DNA of 64,000 nt from Oscillospiraceae bacterium (GCA_021770845.1 JAETQF010000016.1:45869-109868), one strand, 5' to 3'; counted from the stretch's first letter, positions 8,322 through 17,104 are shown. The notes: generated by a model not told the origin, from the sequence alone. Numbers and translations are program-made.

Positions 8322-8987
8322 ATGAAACGAACCATCACCGTAAAGGGCGTGGGCACTGTGTCCGCCAGGCCGGACTACATCACCCTGACGCTGTCCATTA
8401 CGGAGAAAAACATGGACTACGGGGCGGCCATGGACGGCGCCGCCGGCCGGATCGCCCGGCTGGAGGGGGCGGCGGCGGAGACGGGCTTTGAGAAGGGCGC
8501 GCTGAAAACCCTCAGCTTCAACGTGAACACCCAGTACGAGGGGGTGCGGGACGACCAGGGGAACTATCAGAACGTGTTCGCCGGGTACGCCTGCCTCTAC
8601 CGGCTCAAGCTGGCCTTTGAGCTGGACAGCGGGCGGCTGGCGGACGTGCTGTCCGCCATCGCGGCCAGCGGCGCGGAGCCGGAGCTGAACATTGCCTTCA
8701 CGGTGAAGGATCCGGAAAAGGTCAGCCAGGAGCTGCTGGCCAGCGCGGCGGCCAACGCCCGGGAGAAGGCGGAGGGGCTGTGCCGGGCCGCCGGGGTGGA
8801 GCTGGGCAGGCTGATCAGCATCAATTACAACTGGGACGAGCTGAACATCGTGTCCCCCACCCGGTATGAGCTGGCGGACTGCGCCATGCCCATGCTGGCG
8901 GCGGGGAAGCGGCGGGCGCCGGAGATCGAGCCGGACGACATCAATCTGCGGGACTCGGCGGCCTTTGTGTGGGAGCTGGGCGGCTGA
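8322..8987 (+). CDS. SIMPL-domain (DUF541) protein
   Basis: This 221-aa protein begins with the SIMPL pattern (TVKGVGTVSARPDYITLTLSI) and keeps the family's regular alpha-beta repeats to the end. Members are often secreted or periplasmic (BP26/OMP28) and form ring oligomers; their biochemical role is unclear. This one has no signal peptide, as is common in Firmicutes. The ribosome site AGGAGG lies 12 nt after the sbcC stop, so it is probably read with sbcDC, although no functional link is known. Confidence 0.85.
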   Translation: MKRTITVKGVGTVSARPDYITLTLSITEKNMDYGAAMDGAAGRIARLEGAAAETGFEKGALKTLSFNVNTQYEGVRDDQGNYQNVFAGYACLYRLKLAFELDSGRLADVLSAIAASGAEPELNIAFTVKDPEKVSQELLASAAANAREKAEGLCRAAGVELGRLISINYNWDELNIVSPTRYELADCAMPMLAAGKRRAPEIEPDDINLRDSAAFVWELGG

Positions 8988-9050
8988 AAAAATTTGACAG
9001 CGTTCGCGCCGTCCGCCGTTTTGTTTCCAAAGAAAACCAGGGGGAGAACT

Positions 9051-9080
9051 TGAATACCCTTCCAAATCCTGCGGATAATA
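9051..9080 (+). promoter_or_regulatory. Sigma-G-like forespore promoter of spoVT
   Basis: TGAATA (9051-9056), 17-bp spacer, GATAATA (9074-9080). This closely matches the sigma-G/F consensus TGAATA-N17-CATAMTA. Bacillus subtilis spoVT is sigma-G dependent. A sigma-A reading (TTGAAT-N18-GATAAT) is possible but weaker. Confidence 0.65.
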
Positions 9081-9139
9081 CAAGTGGAACGATACAAACA
9101 AAGCCGCGGGCAGCCGCGGCAGGAAGCAGGAGGAAAACC

Positions 9140-9322
9140 ATGAAAGCAACCGGGATCGTGCGCCGCATCGACGATCTGGGCCGGGTGGTGATTCCCAAGG
9201 AGATCCGCCGCACCATGCGTATTCGGGAGGGCGACCCGTCACAGATAACGTTGGAATGGTGGGAAAGGTTCTGCTTCGGGATGATGGAGCTGTCAAAACG
9301 GGGCGGGTGGAGCGATACATAG
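9140..9322 (+). pseudogene. spoVT: spoVT 5' fragment, interrupted by an integrated element
   Basis: Codons 1-33 are the unmistakable SpoVT/AbrB N-terminus: MKATGIVRRIDDLGRVVIPK, then the EIRRTMRIREGDP block. The family should continue LEIYTDREG, but after GDP the frame reads 27 unrelated codons (SQITLEWWERFCFG onwards) and stops at 9320. The lost remainder, beginning exactly LEIYTDREGG, is found in frame at 31184-31618. The break falls in the shared core GGCGACCC, which encodes the GDP. SpoVT is a forespore regulator acting with sigma-G. In the integrated state only a 60-aa truncated DNA-binding half can be made. The ribosome site GGAGGAAAACC is intact. The 27 foreign codons are probably the natural C-terminus of the recombinase at 29405. 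Confidence 0.93.
9230..9253. repeat. attL (core plus element arm)
   Basis: Core GGCGACCC at 9230-9237. The element-side arm 9236-9253 reads CCGTCACAGATAACGTTG. Its reverse complement matches the attR arm at 16 of 18 positions. Confidence 0.88.
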
Positions 9323-9350
9323 GGGGCTTGCTGCTACTGATATAAAACAA

Positions 9351-9376
9351 GCGGGCGGGGATGCTTCCCCGCCCGC
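9351..9376 (-). terminator. Intrinsic terminator after the Uma2 genes
   Basis: Perfect 11-bp stem (9351-9361 with 9366-9376), TGCT loop on the plus strand, followed on the minus strand by TTGTTTTAT. Confidence 0.8.
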
Positions 9377-9380
9377 GCTG

Positions 9381-9777
9381 CTATGCGAACAATACCTGGG
9401 ACAGGTCGATGACGCAGTCCCCCAGGACGTTTACCCTGAGCCTGCCCTCGGACGCGCCCTTGCAGCCGATGTCGTCCAGCTTGGAGGGAGCGCACACCAC
9501 GGTGATGTCCGGAGCCACCAACGTGTCCACATCCTCCGGAGAATCTCCGTTGCGTTCAAAGGGATGGACGGCAAAGGGGAGCTTGGTAGACTCTGCATTT
9601 CCTCCTTTTCAGGTGATCACGGAGCTGTCCGAATAGCTTCTCACTGATTTCCTGATGGATTCTAACTGGAGCTGGAGCCATCATCACCAGGTTGCCATAG
9701 ATCAATTCAATGCGTTCGTCTCCCTCCCGGGTCAGCGCATCGGCCAGGGTGTAACGGTTTCCTAACGGTAATGGCAT
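9381..9777 (-). pseudogene. Uma2-family nuclease, frameshifted and internally deleted
   Basis: Codons 1 to about 66 read as a Uma2/DUF820 N-terminus (YTLADALTREGDERIELIYG, then MMAPAPVRIHQEIS). Near 9585 the homology moves to another frame (PFAVHPFERNGDSPEDVDTL, then APDITVVCAPSKLDD) and ends in a family-like tail CVIDLSQVLFA. The block that should contain PDLVVEVLSPST is missing. It lies downstream of an intact Uma2 gene on the same strand. It is most likely a decayed second copy that can no longer make a PD-(D/E)XK-like fold. Confidence 0.75.
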
Positions 9778-9811
9778 ATGAATTACGCCTCATCGTGGCG
9801 TGATGGCGGTT

Positions 9812-10387
9812 TTAGGGCAGCATCCCGCTGAAAACGTCCTCCAATATGATCTCAAAATCATCGTAAAGACTGCATTTGAACTTTGTCACAACCTCCGCCC
9901 GCTCCGCCTCGGTCATTTTCTCCAGCATCCAGTCGGGGTAGATATGGTAAAGGTCAAATAGAACGTAAGACTGCCCCTCCAGACGGTGAATCTCTACCGA
10001 CTTGTCGGCGGGGTTGACCAGCCAGTATTCCTGGACGCCGCATTTTTCATAGGCGTCCTTTTTGTAGCCTCGATCCCGTTTTGCGGTGCTGGGGGACAGA
10101 ACCTCTACCACAAGGTCGGGAGCGCCGTGGACGCCGTCGGTTTGGATCTTGCCACGGTCGCAGACCACCATCATGTCGGGGATGAAGCGGTCTTTTTCCG
10201 TGAGGTAGAGGTCGGTGCCGTCCGCAATGGCGGTGCATTGCTTGTGCTTTAGATAAGTCTCAAACAGGTGGGCGATGTTAAAGGCAATGCGGTTGTGATT
10301 GAACATGGGCCGGGGGGACATGGCGATAATCCTGCCGCCGATGAGCTCCTCCCGGATATCTTCCCGATATGCCAGATTATTTTCCAT
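9812..10387 (-). CDS. Uma2 family endonuclease-like protein (DUF820)
   Basis: This 191-aa protein starts at the ATG giving MENNLAYREDIREELIGG, preceded by AAAGGAGCGC. The frame runs further upstream but the promoter lies inside that extension. It shows the restriction-endonuclease-like core of the Uma2 family: E15 in REELIGGRI, FIPDMMVV, PDLVVEVLSPST and a YxK/EYW strand (VQEYWLVNP). Uma2 proteins are widespread in cyanobacteria and gut Firmicutes, often in paralogous groups on mobile DNA. Nuclease activity is inferred from the fold; the biological role is unsettled. Confidence 0.85.
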   Translation of the reverse strand: MENNLAYREDIREELIGGRIIAMSPRPMFNHNRIAFNIAHLFETYLKHKQCTAIADGTDLYLTEKDRFIPDMMVVCDRGKIQTDGVHGAPDLVVEVLSPSTAKRDRGYKKDAYEKCGVQEYWLVNPADKSVEIHRLEGQSYVLFDLYHIYPDWMLEKMTEAERAEVVTKFKCSLYDDFEIILEDVFSGMLP

Positions 10388-10429
10388 AGATAGCGCTCCT
10401 TTCTTTTGAGCGTTTAACTTCTTGGCCCT

Positions 10430-10458
10430 ATTATAACTCAGGGAGGCGGATAAAACAA
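10430..10458 (-). promoter_or_regulatory. Promoter of the Uma2 gene
   Basis: TTGTTT (10453-10458), 17-bp spacer, TATAAT (10430-10435) on the minus strand. Confidence 0.7.
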
Positions 10459-10544
10459 GGAAAAATGAAGGAGACAAACGGTCGGTTTGAATTGCAAATA
10501 CTATTAAACAAACGTACCCAGAATAAAGAAAAGCAGGCGGTGCC

Positions 10545-10660
10545 ACGCCCTTTACCATCATCCGGCAGGACATCGCGAAGATGCAGATACACGCTATCGT
10601 CAACGCGGTCAACACCACGCTGCAAATGGGTGCGTGCCGCAGACGCGCGAACCCGGACGG
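10545..10660 (+). pseudogene. Macrodomain protein remnant (5' fragment)
   Basis: One frame reads TPFTIIRQDIAKMQIHAIVN then AVNTTLQMGA, which is the N-terminal strand-helix and ADP-ribose-binding VNAAN region of a macrodomain protein. ACG replaces the expected start codon and the similarity ends after about 35 codons. This is the only recognisable content of the 10388-10769 gap besides two promoters. Confidence 0.55.
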
Positions 10661-10677
10661 GAAGCAGAATCTTATCC

Positions 10678-10706
10678 TTGCAAATCATCTCTCGGGGCAC
10701 TATAAT
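10678..10706 (+). promoter_or_regulatory. Promoter of the first MATE gene
   Basis: TTGCAA, 17-bp spacer, TATAAT. Confidence 0.75.
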
Positions 10707-10769
10707 GGCAGGCGAATCCCTACTGCCCCCCGATATGCGGGGCCTCTGCCGTCATAGGAGATGATCCCG

Positions 10770-12134
10770 TTGTCAAAAGGAAATAACCTGGGGCGCGACC
10801 CCATGGTGGGCCTGCTGCTCCGGCTGGCTATTCCCACCATGCTGGCCCAGTTCATCAACGTCCTCTACAGCATTGTGGATCGGATGTTCATCGGGCATAT
10901 CGCCGGGGTGGGCAGTCTGGCCCTGGCGGGGGTGGGGGTGTGCGGGCCCATCGTCACCCTGCTGTCCTCCTTCTCCATGCTGGTGGGGCTGGGCGGCACG
11001 CCGCTGATGGCCATGAAGCTGGGTGCCGGACAGAGGGAGGAGGCCGCGAACCTGCTGTCTAACTGCTTCCGCCTCCTGCTGGGGCTGGCCGTGGGGCTGA
11101 GCCTGCTGTTTTTCCTCTTGCGCCGCCAATTTCTCTGGTGGTTTGGGGCCAGTGCGGACACGTTCCCCTTCGCCCTGGAGTACATCACCATCTACATCGC
11201 CGGAACCGCCTTCGCCCTGCTGTCCGGCGGGCTCAACAGCTTCCTCATCGCCCAGGGCCGCTCCGGGTTGGGCATGGGTACGGTGGTGGTGGGTGCGGCG
11301 CTGAATATCGCGCTGGATCCGGTGTTCATCTTTGCACTGAATATGGGCGTATCCGGCGCGGCGTGGGCCACGGTGCTGTCTCAGGCGGCGTCCTGTGCCT
11401 TTGCCCTGGTATCCCTCCGTCTGCCCGGCCTGCCTGTTCGTCTGGGTTGGGGGCGCTTCCGGCCCGAGTTGTGCAAAAAAGTGGTGGTGCTGGGGATGGC
11501 GCCGTTCCTCACCTACGCCCTGGACAGCGTAATTCTCATCATTATGAACACGGTCTTACAGCGCCGGGGCGGCCCTGGCGAGGGCGACCTGCTCATCACC
11601 TGCGGCACCATTGTGCAGAGCTATATGCTGCTCATCGCCACCCCTATGAGCGGCATCACCCTGGGCTGTCAGGGGGTGGTGAGCTTCAATTTGGGGGCGG
11701 CCAACCGGGAGCGGGTAAGGCAGGCCCTGCGGGGCGTGTTGCTTCTGTGTTTGGGATTTGCCGCGGTGATGCTGGTGGTGACACAGCTGTTCTCGCTGCA
11801 GTTTGTAGAGTTGTTCTCCAAGGATGAGGAGGTTCTGGTTCGGAGCGTCTCCTACATCAAACTGTACACGGCGGCGGCCCTGTGCATGGCCGTGCAGTGG
11901 ACGGTGGTGGATATGTCCACCGCGCTGGGGCAGGTGGGATTGGCGCTATTCTGCTCGCTGGTGCGCAAGGGGCTGTTTGTCTCCGGAATTTTGCTGTTTC
12001 CGGCGCTGCTTACCGCCTCCGCCGCCTTTGCTGCGGAACCTTTCTGCGACGTGACCGCCAGCGTCCTCTCCGGCATTCTGTTTCTGCGCTTAGCCCCCAG
12101 GCTGCTGGACGCGCGATGTGGGGCGAGAGCGTGA
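10770..12134 (+). CDS. MATE family efflux transporter (element-borne)
   Basis: This 454-aa, 12-helix multidrug/toxin extrusion protein would export drugs or metabolites by Na+ or H+ antiport. The N-terminus has the family pattern DPMVGLLLRLAIPTMLAQ, and the second half repeats it around VVVLGMAPFLTYALDS. I place the start at TTG 10770 because AGGAG lies 9 nt before it. The ATG at 10761 directly abuts AGGAG with no spacing. It lies inside the spoVT element with its own promoter and a terminator at 12164. Its GC content lies between the host and the defence operon. Confidence 0.9.
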   Translation: MSKGNNLGRDPMVGLLLRLAIPTMLAQFINVLYSIVDRMFIGHIAGVGSLALAGVGVCGPIVTLLSSFSMLVGLGGTPLMAMKLGAGQREEAANLLSNCFRLLLGLAVGLSLLFFLLRRQFLWWFGASADTFPFALEYITIYIAGTAFALLSGGLNSFLIAQGRSGLGMGTVVVGAALNIALDPVFIFALNMGVSGAAWATVLSQAASCAFALVSLRLPGLPVRLGWGRFRPELCKKVVVLGMAPFLTYALDSVILIIMNTVLQRRGGPGEGDLLITCGTIVQSYMLLIATPMSGITLGCQGVVSFNLGAANRERVRQALRGVLLLCLGFAAVMLVVTQLFSLQFVELFSKDEEVLVRSVSYIKLYTAAALCMAVQWTVVDMSTALGQVGLALFCSLVRKGLFVSGILLFPALLTASAAFAAEPFCDVTASVLSGILFLRLAPRLLDARCGARA

Positions 12135-12163
12135 CGCCGTATCCTGAAAAATTGCTGAACAGT

Positions 12164-12195
12164 AAGGCGAGAATCCGTTGCCGGATTCTCGCCTT
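12164..12195 (+). terminator. Intrinsic terminator after the MATE gene
   Basis: Perfect 14-bp stem (12164-12177 with 12182-12195), TTGC loop, short T-run. Confidence 0.8.
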
Positions 12196-12299
12196 TGAGT
12201 TTGTTCCATTATGTTTACGCCGGGATTAATTTAAAAGGAACTTGAGAGCAAAATCTTCAAAAATGAAAAGAAAAATTACAAGTATACTTTAAATGATTC

Positions 12300-12328
12300 T
12301 TGACTATCATGAAGCTTAGAGGTAGAAT
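12300..12328 (+). promoter_or_regulatory. Promoter of the DUF4143 ATPase gene
   Basis: TTGACT, 17-bp spacer, TAGAAT. Confidence 0.75.
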
Positions 12329-12350
12329 AGATCAAAAGGAAGGTGTCGAC

Positions 12351-13799
12351 ATGGCGATCACAAGCAAAGAGAGCATCCTAAAGGTGCTGACCGCTTACAA
12401 CCCCTGGTGGAAAACAGGGGCCGTCAATCCCAAGCAGGCCAAGACCTACAAGCGATTTGCGTTCCATGAGGCCATGAAACGGCTGGAGCAGACCAACCTG
12501 CGCCGAACGATTATTATTACCGGAACCCGTCGGGTGGGCAAAACCACCATCCAATATCAAATGATCCAGGCGCTTCTGAACAAAGGGGTGGCGCCTCAAA
12601 AAATTGTGTTTGTTTCAATGGATCACCCCATGCTGAAGCTCAGTGGGTTCAGCGATGTGCTGGAGTGCTATCATGAGAACGTGTATGCCGAGCAGGATGT
12701 GTACTATTTTTTTGACGAGGTGCAGTACGCCCAGGATTGGGACAAGTGGCTGAAAACCATTTATGATATGCAGCCGGATACGCAGGTGGTGGCCACCGGT
12801 TCGGCGAGCCCTGCGCTGATGAAGGGCAGCCAGGAGAGTGGAGCAGGGCGCTGGTCGGTGATCCAGGTGCCTACCATGTCCTTTTATGAGTATTGCGAGC
12901 TGCTGGATGTGGATCGTCCCCAGCTTCCGGAGCATATGAAGATCACCTCTATGCTGCGCATGACCCAGCAGCAGCGCACCCAAGTGATGATGCAGCTGTC
13001 CAAGGTACAGAACCATGTTAACCGCTATTTACAGGTGGGGGGCTTTCCGGAGCTGGTTCTGGCAGACAATGATATCATGGCCCAGCAGATCATGCGTGAG
13101 GATGTGGTGGACAAGGTGTTGAAGCGGGATTTGCCGTCCCTCTACAATATTCGGAACGCCACAGAGCTGGAGCGCATTTTCCTATACCTCTGCAACGTGT
13201 CCTCTGAGATCGTTTCCATTGAAGCGATTGCGAAAGAGCTTAGCGGGGTTTCCCGGCCTACGGTGGAAAACTATATCCAGTACCTGGAGAGCGCCAATCT
13301 GATCTATCAGAGCTGGCCGGTGGATATGGCGGGGAAGAAGGTGCTGAAGGCCCGGCCTAAAATCTATATCGCCGATGCCGCAATCCGCAACGCGGTGTTG
13401 ATGGATGATTCCCTGTTGACTGACCCGGTGGAGATGGGAAAAATCGTGGAAACGGCGGTATATAAGCACGTAGCGGCATTTTATTACCAGCAGGCCACAT
13501 CGGTGGGCTATTTCCGGGGCGGGAAAAAGGGGAAAGAGATCGACATTGTGGTGGAATATCCTGCTGCAGCCAATATTTTGATTGAGGTAAAGTATCGGGA
13601 GGGAGCCCCAATTTCTGATGATGATGCGATTGCGGAGCTGTGCGGGGAGGCTTCTGCGGCAATCGTCGTGACGAAAAGCGCCAGCGATTTTGGCATCCAC
13701 AACACGAAGTGCGGGAAGGATATGCTGCGGATACCGGCGTTTGCGTTCCTGTATCTGCTGGGTCATGCGGAAAAGCATGGATATCGGGGGATCGAGTGA
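12351..13799 (+). CDS. AAA_14/DUF4143 ATP-binding protein
   Basis: This 482-aa protein belongs to a large P-loop family (AAA_14 with C-terminal DUF4143) common in anaerobes and archaea. Walker A is TGTRRVGKTT (residues 57-66), Walker B is YYFFDEVQYAQDW (about 122-134), and a sensor-like VVATGSASPAL follows. The C-terminal half holds the DUF4143 winged-helix and a restriction-endonuclease-like patch (KEIDIVVEY then ILIEVKYREG, a D-x(n)-ExK arrangement). The start follows AGGAAGG by 7 nt. The cellular role of this family is not known; a nuclease-linked defence or regulatory role is plausible here. Confidence 0.88.
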   Translation: MAITSKESILKVLTAYNPWWKTGAVNPKQAKTYKRFAFHEAMKRLEQTNLRRTIIITGTRRVGKTTIQYQMIQALLNKGVAPQKIVFVSMDHPMLKLSGFSDVLECYHENVYAEQDVYYFFDEVQYAQDWDKWLKTIYDMQPDTQVVATGSASPALMKGSQESGAGRWSVIQVPTMSFYEYCELLDVDRPQLPEHMKITSMLRMTQQQRTQVMMQLSKVQNHVNRYLQVGGFPELVLADNDIMAQQIMREDVVDKVLKRDLPSLYNIRNATELERIFLYLCNVSSEIVSIEAIAKELSGVSRPTVENYIQYLESANLIYQSWPVDMAGKKVLKARPKIYIADAAIRNAVLMDDSLLTDPVEMGKIVETAVYKHVAAFYYQQATSVGYFRGGKKGKEIDIVVEYPAAANILIEVKYREGAPISDDDAIAELCGEASAAIVVTKSASDFGIHNTKCGKDMLRIPAFAFLYLLGHAEKHGYRGIE

Positions 13800-13850
13800 G
13801 AGGCGGATAGGTGCAAGGTGCTACTTCGACACAAATCGCCTATAATAAGA

Positions 13851-14046
13851 CTATTCTTGCTGGACAAGGGCAGAGATTCCGTGCCGCTGCCTGATTTTGC
13901 GGATAAGAAGGCCGTACTTCCATTCCAGGACAGCACCCCCGGCTGTACCCGCAGGTCTGTGCCTTCGCTGGAGCCCATGAGGCATTCAAAGATTACGCAA
14001 TATGGAACGGCGAAAACGTGGAGAAACAGACGTATAGAAAAATAAA
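13851..14046 (+). other. Possible decayed gene fragment
   Basis: The 267-bp gap between the ATPase and the MazG-like gene has two short coding-like stretches in different frames (VPLPDFADKKAVLPFQDSTP, then AFAGAHEAFKDYAIWNGENV ending in a stop at about 14052). They look like the frameshifted 3' end of an unidentified protein. I do not recognise the family. Confidence 0.25.
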
Positions 14047-14066
14047 ATGTTATTAGGAGATTAAAA

Positions 14067-14390
14067 ATGGAATCAACAGTATACAATAAGCTGGTTCGCG
14101 ATCGAATCCCGGAATTGATAGAGTCGGATGGAAATATTTGTGTGACAGAAGAATTGCCTGATGTGCGTTATTTGGAAATGCTGGACATCAAATTAAGTGA
14201 AGAATTGGAAGAATATCAGGAAAGCAAATCTTTGGATGAATTAGCTGATTTGTTGGAAGTTATTCGGGCAGTGGTAAAAGCGAGAGGGTGGACTTGGGAA
14301 CAGCTGGAGCAGGTAAGGGTGAACAAAGCCGCCCAACGGGGCGGCTTTGAAAATAAAATCCTGCTGCATGAGGTCATAAAGTGTGTGTAG
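14067..14390 (+). CDS. MazG-like nucleotide pyrophosphohydrolase
   Basis: This 107-aa all-alpha protein of the MazG/phosphoribosyl-ATP pyrophosphohydrolase-like fold begins with the hallmark YNKLVRDRIPELIE. It then has the metal-binding pattern KLSEELEEYQ and DELADLLEVIRAVV (E-x2-E and E-x2-D types). Members hydrolyse non-canonical or excess NTPs to monophosphates; several phage-linked homologues change (p)ppGpp or dNTP pools. The ribosome site is TTAGGAGATTAAAA. Its 3' end overlaps the convergent PLD gene by 17 bp. It sits beside the defence operon but on the opposite strand, so a defence role is only inferred. Confidence 0.88.
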   Translation: MESTVYNKLVRDRIPELIESDGNICVTEELPDVRYLEMLDIKLSEELEEYQESKSLDELADLLEVIRAVVKARGWTWEQLEQVRVNKAAQRGGFENKILLHEVIKCV

Positions 14391-15300
14391 TGATAAGTCC
14401 TCCGACGTAACGGATGCGTTGTGAATGAGATGGACGGTCAATTTTGAACTCTGGCATATCTAAATCAACGATCCAATTCAGTAAGTTACTGAGCAGCTCT
14501 TTTACCTCTCTGCGGTAAGGCTTGGGTTCGTTTAGGAGTGTGTTATGTAAGGCAACTGTAACTGCTCCAAAATACATTTCTTTGGGGTTCTGCTTTTCCA
14601 ACAGATCGATTAACCAACGAAAACATTTTGCGTGTCTGAAAGCAAGAGAAATTGCGCCTGATGAAACGGGGCATGGAAGATCAAGAAAGGCTAAATCGTC
14701 GAAGTTTGCCTCATTTGGGTGAGAACACAAGGGAAAATCTTCTGTAAAAAGAATCGAATAATCTGGAACAAACAAATCTGCAATTGGCTGAGGCCATTGA
14801 AGGTTGGGACTGTGGGTAATATGATTGGCCAGAAAGTGCTGCATTTGGTCATATATATTGTCATTCATCTCTACAGATCCCCGTATGAGCTGTTCAAGAG
14901 ATAGAACATCGTTTGCCTCTAATGTACAAATGGTGGCTATTTCATAATTTCCAGGATTGTGAAAACTAAGGCCGCTGTTAGTGACGTTAGCACTTCCTAC
15001 AATGCAACGGAGATTGTCAAAGATGTAGGTCTTTGCGTGCAAATCCAGACGAAAATACAATTTCCAACCGTGCTGCTTACAATAAGGGTATATCTCTAAA
15101 TCGGAAGCGCCGCTAAGGATATCATCTGGTCTGAAACGTACCACCAATTTCTTTTCAATAGCAGTATCAAGTATGCTGGAATTGAAAAACTCTATAAGTG
15201 GCAGCTTGCAATAGGCGGAAATAAATAGGAAGGATTCTGTGCTCTGTGCCAATTCATCCCGAATACGATCCAATATTTTTTGAGAAATTAAAAGAGACAC
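14374..15300 (-). CDS. Phospholipase-D-like nuclease, last gene of the defence operon
   Basis: This 308-aa protein has a single HKD motif, H88-x-K90-x4-D95 (HAKTYIFD), followed by GSANVTNSG (102-110), as in PLD-family nucleases such as BfiI and Nuc. One HKD per chain implies a homodimeric active site. The remaining 190 residues have no recognised domain. The start is GTG 15300, seven nt after GGGAGGG. It follows the GHKL ATPase gene by 20 bp in the same AT-rich operon and is a plausible DNA-cleaving subunit. DISARM also uses a PLD protein (DrmC), but the neighbours here differ. Confidence 0.85.
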   Translation of the reverse strand: MSLLISQKILDRIRDELAQSTESFLFISAYCKLPLIEFFNSSILDTAIEKKLVVRFRPDDILSGASDLEIYPYCKQHGWKLYFRLDLHAKTYIFDNLRCIVGSANVTNSGLSFHNPGNYEIATICTLEANDVLSLEQLIRGSVEMNDNIYDQMQHFLANHITHSPNLQWPQPIADLFVPDYSILFTEDFPLCSHPNEANFDDLAFLDLPCPVSSGAISLAFRHAKCFRWLIDLLEKQNPKEMYFGAVTVALHNTLLNEPKPYRREVKELLSNLLNWIVDLDMPEFKIDRPSHSQRIRYVGGLITTHTL

Positions 15301-15320
15301 ATGAATCCCTCCCTATTAAT

Positions 15321-17084
15321 TCAATTTGATTTTATTTGATTGAGGTAGGATTTCAGGCGATAATCCCACGTTTGAAGCAAGGTGTCATTTTGATCACTAT
15401 TATGAATATTTGTAAGATCAATGGCCTTGGCAAGGGCAGCCAGGAACAATTCAAATGCAAGCTTGCTGTCTTCTGGCATCTTATCGATAAATTCGCTGTA
15501 GAAAATATGTGCAGTGTTGATCGTTGCAGCCACATGGCCAAGACTAAAATCTGTGTCCAGGAATGGGCCATTTCTTCCTCTATCGCTGTATTCTAATGTG
15601 AGCTCTTGATCCAGCAGGGCCTTGATTTGCGCATACGTTGGGTCTTGAATGCCGCTTTTGATTAAAGCGTCCTTGGCCCCTGCTTCTAACTGTTCAATGG
15701 GTGTAGTTTGGCTGATGTGTTCGGATTCACTGCCTGCATCGCCCAGTTCGTTTTCGACCGCCTGAACGATATTGCCGGCTTCAGAAGATACGATATCTTC
15801 TGGTTCCGCGCGACTACCCTTGCGAAGCACTTTGTTGTCTTCTACCATCTTTTTAATAGTGGGTATAATGACTTTTGCGAGCTTATCCCACAGCGTTTCT
15901 TCCTCAACCTCAGTTCGGTCATCATGCAATTCGACCTGCTGTTTGTTATTGGATACGCCGAAAAGTTCGTCCAGCACAGGGTCAAAGCATATCTCACAAC
16001 CCCACCATCTATGATAGGGGTTGTTTGTTTTGTCATAGAAATCGAATGTACCAAAATCAATTTCACGATTAGCTCTAACAACGGAGATGCCTTCCAACTT
16101 TTTTACATATTTTCCAATTGGCTTGCTGCCGGGATCGCCTGTAGGAATTGCGGTTTGATCGTAAAATTCGGGACGGACTTTAGAAAAACGGATGATTACT
16201 TCAGACTCTTTGGTTTCCCCTGTTTTGGCATCAACATAGGGGAATACCATTTTTACCTTCCCATCATTAGTTCCATACGGAGTGAAGATGGGTTCAGTAC
16301 AGTTGATATTGGCCCGTTCGGAGATATTTTCTGGGTCAGCAAGGTTACCAAGTACGTAATTTGTTTTTGCAAGGAAAAGAGGATCATTGGGCAGCACTTC
16401 AATAATATTGTCGTTTCCAATTGTAATTAGACGAATATTATGGGTTCCATTTATGAGTAAATGACGGAACTTTCGGCCTAATGCAAACTCGAGCCTACTA
16501 TTAAGAGCGGTCATCGTTTTCGGCTTGACATTGTCACAATTTTTCCAGTAAACAAGGGTACCGTGCTTGGTAAAGTCGAATATTTTTCCTTTGATATTAT
16601 AGGTCAAAAAGTCCTGGAACTTTTTAGGGATTTCTATCTTTTGTGGATCGTCAATTTCTTCTTGCTCTCCTGTCTTAACCTTTTCAATATCCAGCCAAAC
16701 TTGGTTGACAGGCATATCACGCTCGATTTCGTCTGTCCAGGAGTAGACTTCCACATTTGGAGTCACATGAAGTGAAGCTTGCGGCAGACCGACACCGAAC
16801 CGTCCCATACCTTGGCGGCCAAACTTTGTGGTGAAACCGATGCCAAGGCAGCACGATAATTGCTCAATATCCATACCGCTGCCATTATCCAATATGCCGA
16901 ATTCGTGGACAGCTTTTCTTCCGGTGGCAGGGTCAATATGTTCCGACATAATTACAAATATGTCATGTGCGTTGGCTTCAATGGAATTGTCAAGCAGTTC
17001 AGCCACGGCGCTATCAATGCTTTTGTAGCCACTGCTGCGGAGGGCGTCTCCCATCTGCCTGATCTGAACGATACTTTGTCCCAT
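15321..17084 (-). CDS. MORC-like GHKL ATPase
   Basis: This 587-aa protein has an N-terminal Hsp90/MutL-type ATPase domain: N-box E29-x3-N33 (AVAELLDNSIEANA), G1 box DNGSGM (66-71) and G2 loop GRQGMGRFGVGLP (89-101). An S5-like middle region follows, then a charged C-terminal part with helices. The arrangement fits prokaryotic MORC/paraMORC ATPases, a class described near restriction-modification genes and thought to open, close or loop DNA on ATP binding. The start is the ATG after AGAGGAG at 8-nt spacing. It lies 20 bp behind the helicase gene and is probably a structural motor in the restriction module. Confidence 0.88.
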   Translation of the reverse strand: MGQSIVQIRQMGDALRSSGYKSIDSAVAELLDNSIEANAHDIFVIMSEHIDPATGRKAVHEFGILDNGSGMDIEQLSCCLGIGFTTKFGRQGMGRFGVGLPQASLHVTPNVEVYSWTDEIERDMPVNQVWLDIEKVKTGEQEEIDDPQKIEIPKKFQDFLTYNIKGKIFDFTKHGTLVYWKNCDNVKPKTMTALNSRLEFALGRKFRHLLINGTHNIRLITIGNDNIIEVLPNDPLFLAKTNYVLGNLADPENISERANINCTEPIFTPYGTNDGKVKMVFPYVDAKTGETKESEVIIRFSKVRPEFYDQTAIPTGDPGSKPIGKYVKKLEGISVVRANREIDFGTFDFYDKTNNPYHRWWGCEICFDPVLDELFGVSNNKQQVELHDDRTEVEEETLWDKLAKVIIPTIKKMVEDNKVLRKGSRAEPEDIVSSEAGNIVQAVENELGDAGSESEHISQTTPIEQLEAGAKDALIKSGIQDPTYAQIKALLDQELTLEYSDRGRNGPFLDTDFSLGHVAATINTAHIFYSEFIDKMPEDSKLAFELFLAALAKAIDLTNIHNSDQNDTLLQTWDYRLKSYLNQIKSN

Positions 17085-17104
17085 ATGGCGTACTCCTCTC
17101 TTTC

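Noticed and set aside
5736..9350. A 1204-codon open frame on the minus strand
   Set aside because: It is the antisense shadow of sbcC and the SIMPL gene in very GC-rich DNA; composition is Pro/Leu/Gln-rich with no domain.
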